Shown: piece after piece, positions 17,582 through 28,531 of the stretch | Layout: the number at the start of each line of letters is the position of its first letter | How positions within the stretch are numbered: position 1 is the stretch's first letter | Source: Scleroderma bovista | Lineage: Eukaryota; Basidiomycota; Agaricomycetes; Boletales; Sclerodermataceae | Length of the DNA: 28,870 bases | Assembly (NCBI GenBank): GCA_037178675.1 | Contig: JAYMGJ010000348.1 | Coordinates: 1 to 28,870, forward strand | Direction of reading: 5' to 3' | Translations under genes and position numbers: made by a program | The notes under the pieces: model-generated | The model's database searches: none | Told to the model about the DNA's origin: nothing | What the model saw: only the letters and a program-made list of their open reading frames with translations

Positions 17582-20500
17582 TCAAGCGTTTGAATTACCA
17601 TCCATTCTGTGCATCTCTTTGTCCCCCTCACAGTTTTTTGGAGGGTGTAGCGTCCTGGGATTGTTGTTACTATCTGGATGTGGAACACCGGGACCTCCAC
17701 GCGCCAGAGGGAGGTGAGGAGGATAGAACCAATAGAAATTTGGTGGCAGGTAGGGTGAATACCCATCATTGCCACCAATCGTGCCATTATAGTAGCTGTC
17801 ATGGAATCGAGTCAGTGCATTGCGATCTGGGTGCTCCAACTGCAGACTTGCAGCACCGCGAGGGTTGGGTGGAGGGTATGTGGGGTGGTAGTGTGGCGGC
17901 ATATATGGTATTGGTCCATAGGGTCCATGCTGTGAAGGGTACCAGCCAGTGTTGTTATATTGCATGTGGTTGTCCCCGGGACCTACATCAGGGTGCTGTG
18001 GGAATGGCGGGCGCATACCAGGCCCAGGAGGATGCTTGAGGCGTTGTTCAGGTAATGGTGGCGGACGGGGAGCAAAGGGATTAGCACCATCATAAGACAA
18101 GGGTGCAGGAATGGGAGAATGTGCGGCTTGGTGTTCAGGATCCTCAGGCAATGCATTTGAAGCCAGTTGACCCTCTTGACTCTTACCCACAAGGCCCTCC
18201 TCAGCAGCTACAAGCCTTGCCGATGCTGAGGTCATGGTAGTTGTCTGCTCGACCATCGAGGGGACTGCCAGATAGATTCTCAATCGCAAGCAGAATGTGT
18301 CCTCAGGATTGGTTTGTGACACACGGGCTGATGGGTTGTGGACTAGTCTGGGTTTTGGTCGTTGTTTCTGGCTGCTTGTGTTATCTGTATGACCATCCAC
18401 CAGGCTCCTAGCCCGCAGCGGCACTGAAATGGTCGTGCAGAAAAAGCGGATGATAGATAGATGATAACTTACACTGAATGTTTGTTGGAGGGTCCATGGC
18501 TGCATCTGCTGCTGTGTGCTTGAGTCCAGAGGCTGTCACCATCTCAACATCCATCGAGGGGACTGCCGAATAGGTGATTCTCGATGGCAAGCTGAATGCA
18601 TCCTCAGAATCAGCTTGTGACACACGGGTTGATGGATTGTGGACTTGTCTGGGTTTCGAATGTTGTTTCTGGTTACTTGAGCTGTTTGAATGACCATCCA
18701 CCGGGCTCCTAACATGTGGCAGTACTGAAATGGTTGTGCAGGACACGTGGATGATAGATAGACTTACACTGAATATCTGTTGGATGGACCATGGCTGCAT
18801 CTGCTGCAGTCTGCTCGAGTCTGGGTACTGCCACCATGTCGACATCTGGCGGTAAGGGTTTTCCTGCATGCTGATCGGAATCCTGGTTGCAAGGCTCAGC
18901 CCTCATGGTAAGGCACAGTTGGGTATCACTGGAATGGGGAGACGTGGTTTCCTTTTCGGCTTGCTTCACAGACACTATAACAGGGGGTCAGTGAAAGACA
19001 GCCGTTAGAAGGAGAAGTACACAACCTGTAGAGGAGGTTTTGCCGCTCTCTGTGACTGACGGTTGGGAGCCCTTTGCGGCCGCTACGATAGGACGCAATT
19101 AGTGATGTGAAATATGGAAGTGAGAAGGAAATACATACCATTCATAGATGGCACTGGATGCAAATCTGTAGTAGAGACCAACAGCTTCTCTGCAAGGGGG
19201 GCTACAAGTTACACAGGACACAATTAGTGGTGGGAAATGCAGACGTGAGAGGAGATATACATACCATTCATAGATGGGACTGGACACAAATCTGTAGCGG
19301 AGGCAAACAGGTTCTCTGCAGAGGGGTCAACATGATGGCCCTCTGCGGATGGTTGTGCACAATTAGCGGTGGGAAATACAGACGTGAGAAGAACTATGCA
19401 TACCATTCATAGATGGGACTGGACACAAAGAAAACAGGTTCTCTGCAGAGCGATCAACACGGTGCTCTGCAGATGGTTGTGCGCGATCTGTGGTTGAGGC
19501 TACAACTTGTTGCACAGGACACAATTAGCAGTGGGAAATACGGATGTGAGAAGAAGCATACATACCATTCGTAGATGGGACTGGATGCAAATCTATAGCA
19601 GAAGCAAACAGGTTCTCCGCAGAGGGATCGACACAGGCCTCTGCAGATGGTTGTGCACGATCTGTGGTTGAGGCTACAAGTTGCACAGAATGTAGAAGTG
19701 TGGAGGAATATACATACCATTGACTTTAAAGGGTACTGAGTGGGAATCAGCATATACACGTGAGTTCCCCACAGAGGGATGGATGCGAGCCTCTACGGAT
19801 GGTTGGGCACACTGTTCAACAGACGACTCTTTGTGTTGCACCATAGATGACATGTGTTCAGGGGCTTGGCATGCTGCAGATCCCTCATCCGAGGAGCTGT
19901 AGAGCTCGAGTGGGGAGGAGGGAATGTGATGAGTCCTTCGCTTCATTCCAGCCACCTGGCCAGGTCGCTTCCCTTTTGATGATTCCATGGGTGGCCACTC
20001 TTTGCCTGATTCATCAGCAGCCAGTCTCTTGGCCTTTCGGGAAGATAACATAGTCTTCGGCTTACATTTGCGCGACATCAAGGCTTGCTCATACTTGCAA
20101 TCCACAGAGCTTGCATGTGAGTCCTCATCTTCTTTATTTTTGCGTTCCATTTCTGCCTTGTGGTCGGATGCTGTCGAAGACCTCGAATCGCTCGACAGTT
20201 CAATAACCAAAGGTTTTTTCTTCTTGAGATCAGTTGGTATTACAACTCTGGCAGTGTTGCGCTTGGGAGGGTTGATAGCATGCGTCCTCTTCTGATATGA
20301 TTCCTCTTTAAGACCCATAGACACACCAATGTCATCGGAGTCTTCGATTACAATCTGCTCTTGGATCCTGGGCATAGTAACCGCTTTCTTCACCTGCGTT
20401 GCAACCTTGTTAGGGAGGCGCTTGGGACCCTCCCAGTCACTCTCCAAGTTGCAGAACATTTGTTTGGCGTGACTCTTCTTGGAGTCATATGGGGGTGCAG

Positions 20501-22949
20501 CTCCTATTATGACTGGTTCCTCAGAGCTTACTAGAGCAGCTATGTCACCGTCAGTTCACTTGTAACATACCATGCAAGATATATTACATACCTTTGAGAT
20601 GTGGAACCAATTGTATGTGCAGCCGGCTCTCCCCTATGTCATTCATGGCAGCCAGGAGCTTTGAACATTCAGCAAGTGTAAGGTCAGAAATGCCCTTGGG
20701 CATGGTGCGAGAGCGACATTCTTCACCTGGGAACATTACCCCATCAGGCCAGTTGACTAAGACCAATCCAGACAACGCTAGACGGGAAGCATTTGTTTCC
20801 ATGGAAAGAGTTTCCCAGATCCCCACTTCTGGCCATGTTCCTCTTTAATAAGGTCAGTAGGATCTCATAGACAGTGCAATACAACACACCGAACAGGCCA
20901 CACAGCCGATGCTTGACCTGATCATGGTCCTCTCTGTCCTCAGAGCAATCCCGGCTTGACTTGACCCTCGGATCGTTGATTTCCTCCACTTCATCTTTCA
21001 CTGTAAATTCAGTGATGTCAAAGGCTTCGTCTATGGCCAGTTTGGACACCTGATTACTGTACTTGTAGGTTGGTGGACGGCGCAATTAAATACTTTGCCA
21101 TGTGCTTACTAAATATGTGCCTTGAAGTGGCCGATAATCTCGTCGTCACCTGCACGGCAACGTTCCACAAAGAACTTCATTGCTATTTAATATCCTGATT
21201 AAACAATGACATAGAAGACTTGCCTTCTCTGCACCAGATGTGGCAAATGCATGTCCAAGTCCAGTGTCTTGATTGATGACTCACCCGGCCAAGAGGTAGG
21301 CGCCCTCGAATCCATGTGCTTTGCTCAGCGCATTGAACTAGAAAACATATCAATTCACAAGTCATTTGGCAAACAAATCTCGACGTACGGTATGATTGAG
21401 GTTCTTTATGGTCTTATCAAAAAGCTGCTGGCATTGCGCAATTGTACCACCCATGTTCTCTAATTCCTTCGCTTCCTTCCATGTCTCGAGGATCGTAGTG
21501 TATGTATCTTTGTACTGCTCCTTGAAAAGGGCATAGCAATGTTTTCGAATGTCAGGTGTCAGTGTCCCCATCACATGTTCGCCTATGGGAAGGCGAGCCA
21601 GTTCCTGCTCCATATTCTCCACGAAATACATTGAGTATGAATTCCATATGTTCCCTCCATGGCTATGGGAGTGCTGGCGAATGTAACGGTCAGATACTTG
21701 GTGAAACAGCATCTTCACACGGGCAGCTAGTTTGCTAAACATTTCATTAATTTCCTCAAAGCCTTCATTAAGGACGGAAATGACGGAGTCAGGGACACGT
21801 CCAACTACGGAGCCTTGTTTGCCCTTGTCATACAACGCGGCTCCATTGGTGGAGTCAGGGATACTGAAAATATCAGAGGGAGCTGCCTGGGTGGTGCCAG
21901 CCAAAGGAGAATGAGGGCGAGTGTGTGATACCAAAGCTGGAGACTCCATTCTTGTAGACTTGCCCTCCGATGTTGGCAGCTGCAGCAGAGTCAGTCAGTT
22001 GAGAGGATGAGAGAAGAAAGGGCATTGTGCATACCATCTGTGCTGGTTCAAAGGCTGGGTCGTCCAGAGCAGCGGGTGGTACAATACCATGTTTACTGAC
22101 CCGGAGAGGTGCCTGCATGAGGGATTCTCTGGAAAGGGAATCGAGAGGCTCTATCCGAAGGGCCGGTTCGAAGCCCAACCTGTCGAGAGCAGTGGATGGC
22201 GCAAGACCTGGCATAGTGGCCTGGTGCAGAAAGGCTCGCGTGCTGGATTCTCTGGAGAGGGAACGACGAGGCTCTTCGTGAGGGTCCTCCGTTGATGCCC
22301 TGGCCATGTTCACATTAACTGGCTTTTGTCGGGGAGTGATGTCACCAGCTTCCAGGCATGCCTCATTGTCGACAGATAGTGTTCCATTGCAAATGGAACC
22401 CTCAGCATGACGGTCTTCCGCAGGCGAACGTGTATAACAAATATCTCCCTCATGTTGATGAGGGAAATCAAACAGACGTTCTATGTTCAGGTAAGTCACA
22501 TTTTCGGAGACTAAGACTTGGTGTTAAGCACAGGAAAATAACCTATCTCACCACACACCTCGATCACAATTTTTTTTGTTCGTGGAGAGTGGTCAGACAG
22601 TTGTCGACTCCTGAGCAACACTGTGGAAGGGTGCGTTCAGTGAATGTATCAGTGGGTCAGACAGAAAGGGATTGTCTATATCCATTTCTGGGGTAAGCTG
22701 CGGTGGAGTGACCGGGGGGAGCATCTGGCTTCGGCGGAATGACGCATCTCGAATGAGACCAATGTCTCTTCCAGTAGCCATTATCTTTGAGTGTAAACGT
22801 GTTGGCGTGACTACAACTGGGGATGGCTCCCAACGGCTGCCACCGACCTGTACATGCACATAACTGTCGATGATACTATTGTCCTCAGTGGGTTCACCAG
22901 CCTCTGCAGAGTGTTCCAGGGTGACACTCCATCTATTTTTTGATGCCAT
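17582..22949 (-). CDS. 16-exon gene of an uncharacterised agaricomycete-type family, possibly decaying
   Basis: Hand-built exons (high to low coordinate): 22949-22552, 22480-22035, 21979-21389, 21337 to about 21228, 21182-21110, 21056-20890, 20842-20592, 20539-19718, 19673-19566, 19499-19404, 19342-19265, 19201-19139, 19082-19026, 18974-18768, 18724-18473, 18423-17582. Introns are GT-AG, 43-78 nt. Exons 3-7 carry the conserved part: a helical stretch, then KAHGFEGAYLLAG, INQDTGLGHAF, FFVERCRAGDDEIIGHFKAH, and LVLVNWPDGVMFPGEE followed by KGISDLTLAEC. I recall this pattern from many mushroom proteins of unknown role (unverified). Exon 8 is acidic and basic, with VIEDSDD and VIELSSDS, which resemble SUMO-interacting motifs, and KKKK-type basic clusters, so a nuclear protein is plausible. 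The C-terminus is Pro/Tyr-rich. Lesions: apparent frameshift in exon 1 (near 22610), TGA at 21281, and a frameshift near 20785. Exons 8-16 are fully in frame. Confidence 0.6.
18424..18974 (-). repeat. Second tandem duplication in the same gene, period 295 bp
   Basis: Exon 15 and the start of exon 16, with the introns before them, are diverged copies. Both contain (S/L)VDGH, QKQ, HNPS(T/A)RVSQ and AVPSM. The ends of exons 14 and 15 are also copies (TAADAAM, then PT(D/N)IQ). The two donors (18767 and 18472) are 295 bp apart and all these junctions are phase 1. Confidence 0.75.
19026..19840 (-). repeat. Tandem array of duplicated small exons with their introns
   Basis: The 3' end of exon 8 and exons 9-13 of the minus-strand gene encode variants of one module, AQPS(A/V)E, then DPS(A/V)EN, then VPSxN. 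Exon lengths are 108, 96, 78, 63 and 57 nt, all multiples of three, and each starts and ends in phase 1. The intervening introns are also similar (GTATG donor, CACTAATTG branch region). Exon and intron were therefore duplicated as a unit, then trimmed by in-frame deletions. Confidence 0.8.
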
Positions 22950-23985
22950 CTGAGAATGTCAGTAGTATCTAGTAGCATTCAATGAAACAACGAGGCTGAC
23001 CAAGTGAAAAGATACACGGGTGAGTAAAATGGGATGAGGGGGGAAACAAACCAGCGAAGGACTCACCTCAGAGTTATATTAGAGTGCTATTTGATGGGAA
23101 AGATTGGCTTAGACTATCAATGAGGGAGAAACGACCAAACAAAGGACACACCTCAGTTAAATGAGGGCGCTATTACATTGGGAAGAATGGCTTTGACCAT
23201 TGAGTTGGTTTCCTGCTGATAAAACGAGTTAGAATGAGATGCGCACTGACTGCAATGACGATACATGATGGTTGTCAATGTATACAAAGACTTATTTATC
23301 AATGTTCCTTGAGAAACAAATCGAAATGAAGCTGAGGCATGGAAGGGAACACAAAGGTACTAACAAAAAGGGAAGGGCAGGCGAGGGTCTTAAGAGTGCT
23401 TTCTGGGCATGTTTGATAGAATATCTGTGCGGGAAGAAGTTAGTGTAGAAATCGTCTGCTCGCAGCCTATGACCTGTGGTGGGAGTAAGCGCCAAGGCGA
23501 TAAGCAAGAGGGTTGGCCAAGGGCTTCCAGAGCGCTCACTCAGCTGGCATGTTTGCTACAGGTAAGCTTAAATGTCTGTACGGGATGAAGGGAAAAGGAA
23601 TTAATGTCCATCCGTTGTCAATGGCTGTTGAATGTTGAACGTTGAATGTTGATGGGGGGAGTGATGCATGCTGCCTCGATGCAAGTGGCACAGCATCAAT
23701 GTGTCATGCCAGTCACTACTCGCCAGCCAATCAAGAACTGGATAACTGTCCTACTGACTTTAAAACATGTCTGGTATGCACCAACATCTGTTTTCAGTGG
23801 ATCGGCATCTTCTGTGATGCCCATATAAGCTCCCCCCATCGACTGGTACAAAAGGAGCCGACATCAAGCCTCAGATCTATGTAAGTCAACATGAAGTGCG
23901 TCAATGCATTTAACTACAATGTAAGGGATTGAGTGAGTAGATCATCACTCTACTTTTGCCCACAATCCAAATGAAAACAAGAGTC
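22950..23985. other. Intergenic stretch with imperfect direct repeats
   Basis: Upstream of the minus-strand gene, so its promoter should lie at the low-coordinate end. Two diverged direct repeats of about 75-85 bp are visible: one pair near 23051-23130 and 23135-23210 (AAAGGAC(T/A)CACCTCAG, GGCGCTATT-like), and another near 23370-23440 and 23510-23590 (CTGGCATGTTTG, GT(G/A)CGGGA). No gene was found. Confidence 0.4.
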
Positions 23986-24616
23986 TGTTACGACCATATC
24001 CAACTCCGGATCTTATCCGGTTACTCTGGTCGCATTGCAGCCCCATAGCTCAACTCCGGTCGTTCTCAGTTACTCCGGTCACGGTCGTGCAGATACGCTT
24101 CCGCTAACTACGACCCTTGGTCTAGTCTGCATCCAGCCCTCACTACACTTGCCCGTCTACCCTGCCTTGATGTGAGTTCTCCGTGAACTCGATATATCCT
24201 ATACCTTGTAGCATTTTCACCGGACCTGATTTATTTTACCTGGACCTGACTTTATTTTCACCGGACCTGACCTAGTCCCAACTCCGGTCATCCCTTGTCC
24301 GCTATTAGGTTGTTTACTTGTCACCGTATGTACTCGACCCTAGTTTCTACTTAGTATAAGTACCCTCTAGTTTACCCTGTAGACCTCAGTCTGAAATCAT
24401 CTAAGTTACTACTCCTGACCCTTGTCCGTCTCCGTCCCTTCCTCTGTTCTGACCGGAACCCACGCAAGGGATCAACGCTCGTTGTCCTTGTTGTTGAATC
24501 CAATCGGTCGCAACTCCGGCCCGGGCTAACCTCTGCCCAAATCCTTGACCTCCCCTCTCGTCCGTTTTTGTCTGGACTTGACCGGACTTCCTACTGGAGT
24601 AGACCCGGACTTGACA
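23986..24616 (+). repeat. 5' LTR of a Ty3/gypsy element
   Basis: 631 bp from TGTTACGACC to GGACTTGACA, the same family as the solo LTR at 14321. It shares the CTCCGG motifs, the three CGGACCTGA tandem units (one eroded to TGGACCTGA) and CTCGATATATCC. The internal domain follows with a gag ATG at 24686. No clear TGG-type tRNA primer-binding site is seen right after the LTR (GTATTTCAGACTC), so the priming mode is uncertain. The 3' LTR is beyond the window. Confidence 0.92.
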
Positions 24617-24685
24617 GTATTTCAGACTCACACTTGTGTGGGTTCACTATACAAACCTCATACGCAAACTAGTTTCCATTTCCTC

Positions 24686-26018
24686 ATGACCATGACTATG
24701 CGCTCTTGTGCTCGTACTGCTGCCGCACTCGCTGAAGAAGCAGGTGCAGTAAATGATCTCCACCTTTCTGCTGCCCAGCAAGCCCTGTCTAACCGCAGGC
24801 AACCTCCGGCTTCTGTTAGCCAATTCCGGAGCTTTACAGCTCGAAACCCCACAGCATCTATAACTCCGCGTCGAGATGCTGCGTCTCAGAGCCTTCGTGG
24901 TTCTGCAGACTTAGGTCACCATGAATCTGTTTCTGGTGATAGGTTCCCCTACCGTCGTGACTCCACTCTGGAGCATCACGAACCCGGTCGTTTCCAATGG
25001 TTCGGCCCTGAGGATGATCCCGGAGGATGATCCCGGAGATGATCCGGACGACCCCGGAGATGACAACAACAACAACAACAACAACGTCGAATTTCTTGAT
25101 GCTACGGAAGAGCTAGACCCTAGTCTGGCTGTCTTCCACAATCTCGCCATCGCCGTTAACCGCCTCTCTCGCTCCTCACATCATACCAACGACTCCTCTT
25201 CCTCCCGTGCCAAGGTCTGTGAACCGGACACCTTTGATGGCATGGACCCCAAGAAACTCCAGACCTTCTTGGTCCAGTGCAAACTGTGCTTCCAGGATCG
25301 CGCCAAGGCGTTCTGTCAAGATAGGGCAAGGGTAACGTTCGCCCAGTCCTATCTAAAAGGTATGACACTGGAATGGTTCGAACTGGACCTCCTCGACTCC
25401 GGTGATCCGGCTGACTGCCCGCGATGGATGGACAGCTGGGTCCACTTCGTCACAGAACTCCAAAGCACCTTTGGTCCTCACGACCCAGTTGCTGATGCTG
25501 AGCACCAGCTCAAGCATCTCCGTATGAAAGACTTGTATCGCGTTACGCAGTACATCGTAGATTTCAACCGCCTCGCATCACAGGTCCAGGACTATGGAGA
25601 TGGCGCACTCCGTTGCCTGTTTTACTCCGGTCTCCCGGACCGCCTCAAGGATGAGATCACTCGAGTCGGGAAGCCCCTGACTCTGAATGGGCTAAGAGCC
25701 CTTTGTCAAGAGATCAATGCGCACTATTGGGAGCACAAAGATGAGATCTCTCGTACGACGAAGAGTCAACCTACCTCGTCCTCCACCAAGCCCTCCAACT
25801 CCGGAGGCAACACCCCCAAGTCTGGTCAAGCTCAGGCCGGCAACTCCACCAGCTCCGCCAACACCTCTGGCTCGTCTAAGGCGACCAACAACCAGTCCTC
25901 GTCCGGCTCCAAACCGGACCTGACCAACAAGCTTGGTAAGGACGGGAAACTGACCGCAGACGAGCATAAAAGGCAGCTTGACAACAACCTCTGCATGTTC
26001 TGTGGAGGTACCGGACAC
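24686..26018 (+). pseudogene. Gypsy gag, frameshifted and split by an insertion
   Basis: Starts MTMTMRSCARTAAALAEEAG at 24686. An N-terminal Ser/Arg-rich part ends in an acidic Asp/Pro stretch where a 13-bp tandem duplication (25010-25035) throws the frame to a TGA at 25028. In the next frame, from about 25036, a seven-Asn run is followed by the retrotransposon gag (capsid) domain: LQTFLVQCKLCFQDRAKAF, YLKGMTLEWFE, W(V)HFVTEL, LYSGLPDRLKDEI-like. A Ser/Thr/Asn-rich linker follows, and then a CCHC zinc knuckle begins CMFCGGTGH (to 26018). There an unrelated element is inserted; the knuckle continues at 28409. Gag would form the virus-like particle and package the RNA. Confidence 0.85.
25010..25035 (+). 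repeat. 13-bp tandem duplication causing a gag frameshift
   Basis: GAGGATGATCCCG occurs twice head to tail. Thirteen is one more than a multiple of three, so the extra copy shifts gag by one and creates a stop at 25028. With one copy the acidic stretch would read through into the capsid domain. Confidence 0.85.
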
Positions 26019-28400
26019 TAGTGTTTGAAGGTCCGGTCCTAGGACTGCTAAAGGACCGAGGACCAGACCAGGACTGGACCATTTTAGGACTGGACTGCAG
26101 TCCTGGTCCTACCCAATTCTAAAAAGTATCAGTCCTGGTCCTCTACTTTTCTGGGGTGCTTAAGGACTGGACCTGGACCGGTCTGGACCGGTCCTAGTCC
26201 CTATTTTACCTCTATTAATTGTTGTTAATGAGTGATATTTAACCTAGCCATAACTAGCCTACATACTTAATTCAGCCATAACCCACTTAACCTAGTCATC
26301 ACTATACTACAAAACATAAACCTACTTAACCTACTCATAACTACACCACTTAACCTAGTCATAACTACACTACTCCTAGTTATCACCTCAGGGGTATGGG
26401 TGTGGGTTGCCGATGGATAGCACTGAATACACTTTGTTCACAGCTGTCCACAACACTTTACATAGTTGGTACAATAGCACAAAGGCTAGTATACATTTTT
26501 AAAAGGTGCAGGGCACATCCATTAAATTATTGGCAGAGTATACCCTATTGTCAACTTGCAAACCTTTGTACACTCTCTACACTTTGTTCGCAGCTGTTCG
26601 CAGCTGTTCCCCACACTCTACATAGTTTGTACAACAGTATAAAGGCTGTTACACATGTTTACAAGGTGCAGAACACCACCATCAAATCATCAGCAGAGTA
26701 TACCCTATAGTCAGCCTGCAAATCATTGTACACGCTGTACACTTTGTTCGCAGCTGTTCGCAGCTGTTCCCCACACTCTACATAGTTGGTACAATAGTAT
26801 AAAGGCTGCTACACATGTTTACAAGGTGCAGAACACCACCATCAAATCATCAACAGAGTATACCCTATAGTAAACCTGAAAACCTTTATACACTTTGTAC
26901 ACTTTGTTCGCAGCTGTTCGCAGCTGTTCCCCACACTCTACATAGTTTGTACAATAGTATAAAGGCTGTTACACATGTTTACAAGGTGCAGGACATGACC
27001 ATCAAATCATCAGCAGAGTATACCCTATAGTCAACCTGCAAATCTTTGTACATGCTGTACACTTTGTTCACAGCTGTTCGCAGCTATTCCCCACACTCTA
27101 CATAGTTTGTACAATAGTATAAAGGCTGTTACACATGTTTACAAGGTGCAGGACATGACCATCAAATCATCAGCAGAGTATACCCTATAGTCAACCTGCA
27201 AATCATTGTACATGCTGTACACTTTGTTCGCAGCTGTTCACAGCTATTCCACACACTCTACATAGTTTGTACAATAGTATAAAGGCTGTTACACATGTTT
27301 ACAAGGTGCAGGACATGACCATCAAATCATCAGCAGAGTATACCCTATAGTCAACCTGCAAATCTTTGTACATGCTGGACACTTTGTTCGCAGCTGTTCG
27401 CAGCTATTACACACACTCTACATAGTTTGTACAATAATATAAAGGCTGTTACACATGTTTACAAGGTGCAGGACATGACCATCAAATCATCAGCAGAGTA
27501 TACCCTATAGTCAGCCTGCAAATCATTGTACACGCTGTACACTTTGTTCGCAGCTGTTCGCAGCTGTTCCCCACACTCTACATAGTTGGTACAATAGTAT
27601 AAAGGCTGCTACACATGTTTACAAGGTGCAGAACACAACCATCAAATCATCAGCAGAGTCCACCCCTATAGTGACCCCCCAACCTTTGTACACTTTGTTT
27701 GCAACTGTTCTCAGCTGTTCTCAGCACTCTACCTAGTTGATACAATAGTACAAAGGCTTATACAGGTGTTTACAAGGTGTAGAACATGTCCATCAAATCA
27801 TCACCAAAGTTTACACCTATAGTTGAACCCCTGGGCAAACCTCTGACAGGTCAGCACCCTTACACCTGTGGGAAAGACCCACACCCTTGGGTGTATGGAT
27901 GCAGGTGTCATGCAGGTTGGGGTGCAGGTTGGGCCCTAGACACCCAGGGGTTGACCCATGGAATTCCCTATAGACTACATCTGCATCTGCCAATATCATG
28001 TGCACTTGGGGGTGTACCTGCAACCCAAGGGTACTTTGAACAATGCTTGCACTACCACCTGAACCCACTGGGTTGTTACCCACTTGCAACCTGGACCCAT
28101 GCTGCAGGTAATGGGTATGTCCTGGGCATGGGTATGGGTCAGCCATGAGACACCCCTTGGATTCCCTGTGCTTTTGCCTAGTCCTCATCAGTCCTGGGTG
28201 GTCCTGATATCAATCTGCACCAATCCTCTGAAAGGACCGGTCCAGACTGGTCCTAGGACCGGCCCAGGACCAATGAGGACCGGTCCTAAGTGGTCCAGTC
28301 CTCAGTCCTCCCTTTTTCTGAGATTTGGAGGACTGGTCCTGGTCCTGGTCCTCCCAAAAAAGGGGTCCAGGACCGGACTGGACCGGACCTTAAAACACTA
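26019..28400. mobile_element. Non-autonomous hAT-like DNA transposon inserted in gag
   Basis: 2,382 bp. Left end TAGTGTTTGAAGG and right end CCTTAAAACACTA form a 21-bp terminal inverted repeat with one mismatch. The 8-bp target duplication CCGGACAC (26011-26018 and 28401-28408) and the TAGTG terminus fit the hAT superfamily (8-bp duplication, YARNG ends). Removing the element with one duplication copy restores the gag zinc knuckle in frame, which proves the insertion. Both ends (26019-26215 and about 28170-28400) are packed with GGACC, GGTCC and GGACTG motifs in both directions, like hAT subterminal transposase sites. The middle is an array of 160-bp repeats. No transposase frame exists, so mobility would need an enzyme from elsewhere. 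Short open frames inside are chance. Confidence 0.85.
26431..27835. repeat. 160-bp tandem repeat array within the hAT-like element
   Basis: Nine units counted by the ACTTTGTT landmark at 26431, 26581, 26741, 26901, 27061, 27221, 27381, 27541 and 27692. The six inner intervals are exactly 160 bp; the outer ones are 150 and 151 bp and more diverged. Each unit has CGCAGCTGTTCGCAGCTGTT, then CTACATAGTT(T/G)GTACAA, then ATCAAATCATCAGCAGAGTA. The inner copies are nearly identical, pointing to recent amplification or homogenisation. Confidence 0.92.
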
Positions 28401-28408
28401 CCGGACAC

Positions 28409-28531
28409 TTCGCGGACAACTGTCCAAAGAAGTCCAAAAAGGCCAAGGCTCACGCTGCGGCCATCGCTGCTGAGTCCGGTAAAATGGACTCTACTAACTC
28501 AGGTGCCAACTCCAAGTCAAAAAAAGAGTAA
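28409..28531 (+). pseudogene. Gypsy gag, C-terminal end after the insertion
   Basis: Continues the zinc knuckle as FADNC, giving the full C-x2-C-x4-H-x4-C spacing with CMFCGGTGH before the insertion. A Lys/Ala-rich basic tail (PKKSKKAKAHAAA) follows, ending in KSKKE and TAA at 28529. The tail would bind RNA as nucleocapsid. It lies in a frame different from the upstream part only because of the inserted element's length. Confidence 0.85.

Noticed and set aside
24401..25150. Minus-strand open frames over the gypsy LTR and gag
   Set aside because: The LTR and gag on the plus strand explain the sequence; the similar frame at 14738-15010 is just the same LTR in the solo copy.
26396..27030. Three similar plus-strand open frames of 71-104 codons
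   Set aside because: They are the same chance frame repeated by the 160-bp array; 160 is not a multiple of three, and there is no start context or domain.
26431..27835. Regular repeats considered as a CRISPR array
   Set aside because: The whole 160-bp unit repeats, with no short repeat plus unique spacer structure, and the genome is eukaryotic.
27786..28188. Overlapping open frames on both strands of about 120 codons
   Set aside because: They lie in the low-complexity right arm of the hAT-like element, with no motif on either strand.
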